From Pseudarthrobacter siccitolerans (GTDB taxonomy: Bacteria > Actinomycetota > Actinomycetes > Actinomycetales > Micrococcaceae), in contig NZ_JAUSXB010000001.1 of NCBI RefSeq assembly GCF_030823375.1, positions 4,216,001 to 4,280,000 of the forward strand: a DNA stretch of 64,000 nucleotides, read 5' to 3'. The position numbers and the translations under genes were made by a program. Each line of letters opens with the position of its first letter. The stretch's first letter is position 1. A model generated the notes under the pieces. The model was not told the origin of the DNA, made no database searches, and worked only from the letters and a program-made list of their open reading frames with translations. Positions 59,909 to 64,000 of the stretch are shown here, piece after piece.

Positions 59909-60733
59909 TTACTTGCCGCGGGAACCACGACGCCGGCCGTTCGCAGCGTCTTCGGCGTCCAGCAGTTGCCGCTCGGCTTCGGACGGGGCGCCGCCGCCCA
60001 GGTCGGAGGGCATCCACCAGGCACCGGGCGCGGCGGGCAAGGGAAAGTCAGCGATGCAGGCATCAATTCCCGCCTGAAGCCGGGCGCGGAGTTCGGCAGT
60101 GGCGGCTTCTGCATCAACGTTCCGCGGGACGTGCAGCGGCTCACCCACCTGGACGCGGACCGGCGCACGCCAGGCCAGCCGCGGCGAAAACCCGTGGCCC
60201 CTGGTGAGCAGCAGGTGGGCGCCCCACACGGAGACCGGGATCACAGGGACGCCGGCTTCGGCGGCCATCCTGACGGCACCGGTTTTGCACTCCCGGACCT
60301 TGAAGCTCCTGCTCACGCCGCCCTCCGGGAATACCGCCAGGTACTCGCCGCCCACCAGCTTGGCCACGGCCTCGTCGAGGGCGCCGGCACGTTCGGAGTA
60401 CCCCACCACCACGCTGTTGGTGGCGCTGATGGCCGGGCCTGCGAGCCAGTGGTCGGCCGCACCCTGGTGGATCATGAACCGCAGCTGCGCGTGCGCATGC
60501 TTCCACAGCACGAGTTCAGCCGCCGCGAAATCCACATAGCCGAAGTGCGTGATGGCAAAGACCGCACCGCTGCCGGGCGTCGACGCCCGGGCGATGCCCT
60601 GGCGTGGTCCGGGTGCCGGCAGGTGCTCCGTGCCGGTGACAAGGATTCTGATCTGGAAGGCCCACCGCAGGAAAAGGCCAAGGCGGACAATCAACCGGTA
60701 GAAACGGTCACTTGGCCGGGGGCGCCAAGCCAT
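59909..60733 (-). CDS. PlsC-like 1-acylglycerol-3-phosphate acyltransferase
   Basis: 274 residues, ATG with GAGAGG upstream. The HxxxxD catalytic motif is THFGYVDFAA near residue 63, and the phosphate-binding block is VFPEGGVSRSF near 135. The family transfers acyl groups to lysophosphatidate or related lipids at the membrane. Not assigned a paralogue. The alpha/beta-hydrolase gene ends 50 bp upstream on the same strand. Confidence 0.9.
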   Translation of the reverse strand: MAWRPRPSDRFYRLIVRLGLFLRWAFQIRILVTGTEHLPAPGPRQGIARASTPGSGAVFAITHFGYVDFAAAELVLWKHAHAQLRFMIHQGAADHWLAGPAISATNSVVVGYSERAGALDEAVAKLVGGEYLAVFPEGGVSRSFKVRECKTGAVRMAAEAGVPVIPVSVWGAHLLLTRGHGFSPRLAWRAPVRVQVGEPLHVPRNVDAEAATAELRARLQAGIDACIADFPLPAAPGAWWMPSDLGGGAPSEAERQLLDAEDAANGRRRGSRGK

Positions 60734-60782
60734 GGGGTTCCTCTCGTTTGGGATACCGGTGCAGGCAGGACGGATAAGGTGC

Positions 60783-61541
60783 CTACAGCGTCACCTGCAC
60801 GGATGATTCGGGCAGCAGCTGGTCGAACCCGCGCGGCAGGGCCGCGTCCACTCCCGCGGACTCATTGAAGGCCTTCAGGACAAAGCCGGTGGACAGCGTG
60901 TGCCACAGCCGGATCTTTCGGAGCATAAAGTGCCCGGCGCCCTTCAAAGACACGTACTGCATCGAGGTGGCACCGGCAGCCGCGCGCCGGGCAAACGCGA
61001 GCGACGCCGAGGGGCTGGTCCACCGGTCGAAGGTGCCGTGGACAATCAGCACCTTCCTGCCGGTCACGCCGGACACCGGCGTCCCCGGGCTCAGCCATGG
61101 CGCCAGGGCCACTACCGCTTCCACTTGGGGGTGGTCCGCGGCGCAGACGGCGGTCAGGCCGCCCATCGAATGACCTACCAGGAACACCGGGACGTCCGGG
61201 TGCTGGCTGCTGATCTGCTGGAGGGCCCACCGCGCATCCTGCAATGGCGTCATGTCCTCCCCGTTCCAGCCCCGCACGCTGTTGCGGAGGGACCACACGG
61301 CAAGCCCGTGCTGCCGGCCTGCACGGTGGATGTGCCTGGCAAAAGGCACCATCCGCGCCGGGCTCAGGTGCCGGGCCTCCACCGGCTCCCGGCTGTGGGA
61401 CTTCCCGCCATGCAGCACCAGGGCAATGCCCAGGGTGGGCCCGGACGACGGCAGCACACTGAGTGCGGGCCGGTGCACCACTTCCGCGGCTGCTCCGCCC
61501 GCGTCCAAGCTGCCACTTTCCTCTGTACTGCGATTGGCCAT
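60783..61541 (-). CDS. Alpha/beta-hydrolase
   Basis: 252 residues from ATG 61541, which has GGGAGGAA seven bases upstream; an in-frame ATG at 61571 has no site. Motifs: IALVLHGGKSHS, nucleophile in VGHSMGGLTAV, acid in VHGTFDRWTSP and His in GAGHFML. Possible serine esterase or lipase; substrate unknown. Confidence 0.85.
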   Translation of the reverse strand: MANRSTEESGSLDAGGAAAEVVHRPALSVLPSSGPTLGIALVLHGGKSHSREPVEARHLSPARMVPFARHIHRAGRQHGLAVWSLRNSVRGWNGEDMTPLQDARWALQQISSQHPDVPVFLVGHSMGGLTAVCAADHPQVEAVVALAPWLSPGTPVSGVTGRKVLIVHGTFDRWTSPSASLAFARRAAAGATSMQYVSLKGAGHFMLRKIRLWHTLSTGFVLKAFNESAGVDAALPRGFDQLLPESSVQVTL

Positions 61542-61595
61542 GCCCGGTTCCTCCCCGTACTGCCGATCCATTTATCAACCCTACGGCGCCGGACG

Positions 61596-61628
61596 TAGAG
61601 TTCAACGTATGAGGTTCTACTGCTGATG
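61596..61628 (+). promoter_or_regulatory. Leaderless five-codon ORF overlapping the YibE gene start
   Basis: TAGAGT (61596-61601) is seven bases before ATG 61609, which opens a MRFYC reading frame whose TGA (61624-61626) overlaps the ATG at 61626. Translation of the short frame could couple to the main gene. Confidence 0.4.
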
Positions 61629-63086
61629 GGGTCCGGCCACTCCCACGCGCCTACAGATCATTCGGAGCCGACCCCTGAGGCGATTGCCGCCCGCCGGCGG
61701 GCAAACCGCATCCTGGCCGCAGTGCTGATCCCGCTGGCCCTGCTGACGCTGGCCGGCATGGCGATGCTCTGGCCCTCGGGAAGCAAGGAAGGCATCTCCC
61801 TGGCCAACCCGTATTCGGCGGCCCCTGGCGTCTCCTTCGATACGGGCACCATACAGAGCGTGGTCACCGAAAACTGCATGCAGGGCGTCAGCCAGCAGAA
61901 CCCCGGTGAACAGGGCCAAACAACGCAGGGCCAAACCCAGCAGGGCCAGGGGTCGGACTGCACGTTTGCCTTCACCGAGCCGGACAAGGGCGGAAACCCG
62001 GTGAAGGTGGTCATCAACCCGGACATCGCCATGTCCCACGGCGTCAAACCCGGCGACCAGATCCGTTACCTGAACCTGTCCAAAGCGCAGGGCGCCTCGG
62101 CGGGACAGGGTTCGCCCGCCTATATCTTTGTGGACTTCGTCCGGACGCTGCCGATTGTCCTGCTCGCGTTGCTGTACGCCGCGGTGGTGATCGCGGTGGC
62201 CCGCTGGCGCGGCCTCCGGGCGCTGATCGGACTTGTCGGCGCCTACTTCGTGCTGGCCAGCTTTATGCTCCCGGGCCTGGTGGAAGGGAAGCCGCCGCTC
62301 CTGCTGGCCCTGGTGGGATCCACGGTGATCATGATCGGGGTCCTGTACTTCGCCCACGGCTTCTCCGCGAGGACCTCCACAGCCCTCCTGGGCACCATCT
62401 TCGGCCTGGCGATCACAGCCCTCCTGGCGGCGTGGGCCACCGGCGCGGCCAACCTCGCGGGCGTGGGCAACCACGAGGCAACCACCCTGATGAACACCTC
62501 GGCCAACATCTCCATCTCCGGCGTGATCCTGTGCGGGCTCATCATCTCGGGGCTGGGTGTGCTCAACGACGTAACCATCACACAGTCCTCCGCGGTGTGG
62601 GAGCTGTACGAACTCGCACCGCAGAGCAGTGCACGGAAGCTCTTCACCTCAGCCATGCGGATCGGCCGCGACCACATCGCCTCCACCGTCTACACGATCG
62701 CGTTCGCCTATGCCGGCGCCGCCCTGCCGATCCTCATCATCGTGATGCTCTACGACCGTCCCCTCGCGGACACCCTCACCAGCGCGGAACTCTCCGAAGA
62801 AGTCATCCGCACCCTGGTCGGTTCCATCGGCCTGGTCCTGGCCATCCCGGTCACCACCTTGATTGCCGTGCTGGTTGTTAAGGCCACGGGCTCAGGGGCA
62901 GCTGAGGTTGACGGGTCCGGTGCCCGGGAATCGGACGACGGCGGGGGGCCGCCTTCAAGGGGACGCGTTGGTGCCGAGGCAAGAGCCCGGGCTGCTGTCG
63001 ATCCGGACGATGTCACGGACACCGGTGCGCTTGCAGCCGCAGCCCTCCAAACCCGTCGGGGCCGCAGGGCCGCAGAACGAAGCTGA
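61626..63086 (+). CDS. YibE/F-family membrane protein
   Basis: 486 residues. One N-terminal helix (about 30-50) is followed by an outside Gln/Gly-rich region and about seven more helices from residue 170 on. Family signatures are VARWRGLRALIGL, GVLYFAHGFSARTSTALLGT and LNDVTITQSSAVWEL. Function is not established. The C-terminal tail is basic and probably cytoplasmic. Confidence 0.88.
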   Translation: MGSGHSHAPTDHSEPTPEAIAARRRANRILAAVLIPLALLTLAGMAMLWPSGSKEGISLANPYSAAPGVSFDTGTIQSVVTENCMQGVSQQNPGEQGQTTQGQTQQGQGSDCTFAFTEPDKGGNPVKVVINPDIAMSHGVKPGDQIRYLNLSKAQGASAGQGSPAYIFVDFVRTLPIVLLALLYAAVVIAVARWRGLRALIGLVGAYFVLASFMLPGLVEGKPPLLLALVGSTVIMIGVLYFAHGFSARTSTALLGTIFGLAITALLAAWATGAANLAGVGNHEATTLMNTSANISISGVILCGLIISGLGVLNDVTITQSSAVWELYELAPQSSARKLFTSAMRIGRDHIASTVYTIAFAYAGAALPILIIVMLYDRPLADTLTSAELSEEVIRTLVGSIGLVLAIPVTTLIAVLVVKATGSGAAEVDGSGARESDDGGGPPSRGRVGAEARARAAVDPDDVTDTGALAAAALQTRRGRRAAERS

Positions 63087-63163
63087 CGGCCGCGGGTCCG
63101 GCAGCGCACGGCGGACGCGGCACCCGGAATACACGATTTGCCCGGCTTTGCGACAATGGACAG

Positions 63164-64000
63164 GTGACTGTTACAGCAACGCCTCCCGCCCCCAAGCTGG
63201 AACTCCCGCCCCTGAAGCTGGGCCCCATCACCGTGGACACGCCGGTGATCCTGGCGCCCATGGCGGGCATTACCAATTCGGCTTTTCGTCGTTTGTGCCG
63301 TGAATACGGCGGCGGCATGTATGTGGCCGAGATGGTCACCTCCCGCGCCCTCGTGGAGCGGACCCCCGAATCCCTGCGGATCATTTCCCACGACGACGAC
63401 GAGAAAGTCCGTTCCGTCCAGCTGTACGGCGTGGACCCGGTGACGGTGGGCGCCGCTGTGCGCATGCTCGTGGAGGAAAACCGGGCAGACCACATCGACC
63501 TGAACTTCGGCTGCCCGGTGCCCAAGGTGACCCGGCGCGGCGGCGGCTCCGCCCTGCCCTGGAAGATCGACCTCTTCACTTCCATCGTGCAGACTGCCGT
63601 CAAGGAAGCGTCCAAGGGCAACATCCCGCTGACCATTAAGATGCGCAAGGGCATCGACGAGGACCACCTGACATACCTCGACGCCGGCCGCATCGCCCGC
63701 GATTCCGGCGTCGCCGCCGTCGCGCTGCACGGCAGGACCGCCGCCCAGTTCTACTCGGGACAGGCCGACTGGTCCGCAATCGCCCGCCTCCGCGAGGCGC
63801 TGCCGGACATCCCGGTCCTGGGCAACGGCGACATCTGGTCCGCAGAGGATGCCGTGCGTATGGTGCGGGAAACCGGCGTCGACGGGGTTGTGGTGGGCCG
63901 CGGCTGCCAGGGCCGGCCCTGGCTGTTCGGCGACCTCCAGGCTGCCTTCGAAGGCAGCGACGCCAGGCACAAGCCGAACCTGCGCCAGGTGGCCGAGGGT
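63164..64000 (+). CDS. dusB: tRNA dihydrouridine synthase, DusB type, 3' truncated by window
   Basis: 279 codons visible, open to the window edge. GTG start six bases after GACAAT (63152-63157). The FMN-binding TIM barrel is clear: VILAPMAGITNSAFRRLCRE, LNFGCPVPKVTRRGGGSAL with the catalytic Cys in NFGCP, TIKMRKGID, ALHGRTAAQFYSG and GNGDIWSAEDA with VVVGRGCQGRPWLF. It reduces uridine in tRNA to dihydrouridine. Confidence 0.93.
   Translation, partial: MTVTATPPAPKLELPPLKLGPITVDTPVILAPMAGITNSAFRRLCREYGGGMYVAEMVTSRALVERTPESLRIISHDDDEKVRSVQLYGVDPVTVGAAVRMLVEENRADHIDLNFGCPVPKVTRRGGGSALPWKIDLFTSIVQTAVKEASKGNIPLTIKMRKGIDEDHLTYLDAGRIARDSGVAAVALHGRTAAQFYSGQADWSAIARLREALPDIPVLGNGDIWSAEDAVRMVRETGVDGVVVGRGCQGRPWLFGDLQAAFEGSDARHKPNLRQVAEG

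Overview
The window is a GC-rich chromosomal segment from an actinobacterium, most likely Arthrobacter or Pseudarthrobacter (Micrococcaceae). The reasons are the DUF222/HNH (13E12-type) gene, two SAM-IV class riboswitches, many start codons with a -10-like hexamer exactly six bases upstream (leaderless promoters), and a short repeat encoding VVEPVETE inside gatA. The species call is inference. No rRNA, tRNA, CRISPR array, phage or insertion sequence was recognised.

Region 1 (1-26738) is the most unusual. Two tandem giant surface proteins built from Ig/cadherin-like and fibronectin III repeats (the first cut by the window edge) are followed by a tightly coupled same-strand run: MoxR ATPase, DUF58, a transglutaminase-fold membrane protein lacking the catalytic cysteine, an RDD-FHA zinc-ribbon protein, a PP2C phosphatase, a zinc-ribbon/FHA protein, a Ser/Thr kinase with a Fn3-like ectodomain, a stand-alone FHA protein and an EssC/EccC-like FtsK/SpoIIIE ATPase carrying its own FHA domain. 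Most genes overlap by 4 nt. The set looks like a phosphorylation-controlled envelope machine related to type VII secretion, but no WXG100 substrate, EccB/D/E or mycosin is present here.

Region 2 (26811-41550) holds ligA with an inositol monophosphatase-family gene, a GNAT and a RidA-like gene, a CitA/CitB-type two-component system divergent from a CitMHS citrate transporter, the gatCAB operon, a secreted DUF5666-like protein, and a LysR regulator divergent from tdh.

Region 3 (40504-48531) covers threonine catabolism (tdh-kbl) followed by an FAD amine oxidase, hutI, a DeoR-type repressor, a CPBP-family membrane protein and the DUF222/HNH gene.

Region 4 (48759-55183) contains a glyoxalase-like gene and the methionine genes metY and metX. 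Each has its own SAM-IV riboswitch and the same TACACT -10 box. A SHOCT protein, a winged-helix protein and an SGNH hydrolase follow.

Region 5 (55252-64000) has an esterase, an S4 RNA-binding protein, a DUF606 transporter, glyS with a GNAT gene, a PlsC-like acyltransferase, an alpha/beta hydrolase, a YibE/F membrane protein and the start of a DusB-type tRNA dihydrouridine synthase that runs off the window. A long palindromic repeat occurs in two intergenic places (38590 and 59849).
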